A DNA stretch of 5,391 bases from Gammaproteobacteria bacterium (GTDB lineage: Bacteria; Pseudomonadota; Gammaproteobacteria; Steroidobacterales; Steroidobacteraceae). Positions within the stretch are counted from its first letter, which is position 1; every line of letters starts with the position of its first letter. Under the pieces are notes generated by a model that had not been told where the DNA came from, searched no databases, and saw only the letters and a program-made list of their open reading frames with translations. This document shows, piece after piece, positions 5,171-5,391 of this stretch. The stretch is from contig PMNQ01000208.1 in assembly GCA_003162555.1 (NCBI GenBank), forward strand, positions 1 to 5,391, given 5' to 3'. A program made the position numbers and the translations under genes.

Positions 5171-5391
5171 ATGAGTTCAACACGCATCGACAAACGTATC
5201 GTCAAGTATCGCGTCCAGAAGAACGAGGACGCTGACAAGCTGGCCGCCGCAGCCAAGGGTGTGGGTACCGGCAGGGTAACGGCCAAGGTCATCCGCATGA
5301 CCGAGGAGGTGCAGCGGCCCGAGATGCTGATCGGCTCCACCTACAAGATCAAGACGCCGGTGTCGGATCACGCCATGTACGTGACCATCAA
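5171..5391 (+). CDS. nrdJb: Class II ribonucleotide reductase small partner NrdJb (TSCPD-type), 3' end cut
   Basis: The first 73 residues are visible, starting MSSTRIDKRIVKYRVQKNED. The stretch VQRPEMLIGSTYKIKTPVSD (47-66), followed by HAMYVTI, is what I recognise from the beginning of NrdJb/TSCPD proteins, which supply the C-terminal part of a split class II ribonucleotide reductase. In P. aeruginosa both proteins are required for activity (established knowledge). Full-length relatives are roughly 230 residues, so about two thirds lies outside the window, including the region where the redox cysteines would be expected. The ATG follows the nrdJa TGA by 2 nt in a different frame, with GGGAAG (5157-5162) as a probable ribosome binding site inside nrdJa. 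This indicates one transcript and probable translational coupling. Confidence 0.85.
   Translation, partial: MSSTRIDKRIVKYRVQKNEDADKLAAAAKGVGTGRVTAKVIRMTEEVQRPEMLIGSTYKIKTPVSDHAMYVTI

Overview
This window looks like ordinary chromosome from a GC-rich Gammaproteobacterium. Codons are strongly G/C-ending, and three proteins point the same way: an E. coli-like bacterial CCA-adding enzyme, a lipoprotein of the proteobacterial 'putative aminopeptidase' (PF10023-like) family, and a class II ribonucleotide reductase split into two genes as in Pseudomonas aeruginosa. The genus cannot be fixed from sequence alone. There are no mobile elements, CRISPR arrays, tRNAs, rRNAs or phage genes.

Layout, left to right. 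(1) Positions 1-1078, minus strand: the CCA tRNA nucleotidyltransferase gene (cca), cut at its 3' end by the window edge. (2) Positions 1085-2152, plus strand: a lipoprotein zinc aminopeptidase, divergent from cca with only 6 nt between the two start codons. (3) Positions 2156-2596, minus strand: a small heat-shock protein (Hsp20), convergent with the aminopeptidase. The stop codons are 3 nt apart and a dyad covers the junction. (4) Positions 2597-3008: a 412-nt non-coding region. It carries a heat-shock-type (sigma-32-like) promoter candidate for hsp20 on the minus strand. On the plus strand it carries a sigma-70-like promoter candidate with a perfect 13-bp dyad in it, and a NrdR-box-like site. 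(5) Positions 3009-5168, plus strand: nrdJa, the catalytic part of an adenosylcobalamin-dependent (class II) ribonucleotide reductase. (6) Positions 5171-5391 and onward, plus strand: nrdJb, the start of the small second subunit, 2 nt behind nrdJa and cut by the window edge.

How the genes work together: only nrdJa and nrdJb form a clear functional unit. NrdJa holds the radical/active-site cysteines but ends without the C-terminal cysteine pair that normally re-reduces the active site. NrdJb begins immediately downstream and matches the separate partner needed for class II activity in Pseudomonas. The other three genes are housekeeping or stress functions (tRNA 3'-end synthesis, cell-envelope peptidase, chaperone) with no evident pathway link. 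I found no new multi-gene system. The most interesting points are the split reductase and its control region, and the reduced CCA enzyme, which lacks the HD motif and has Glu in place of the first Asp of the DxD metal motif.
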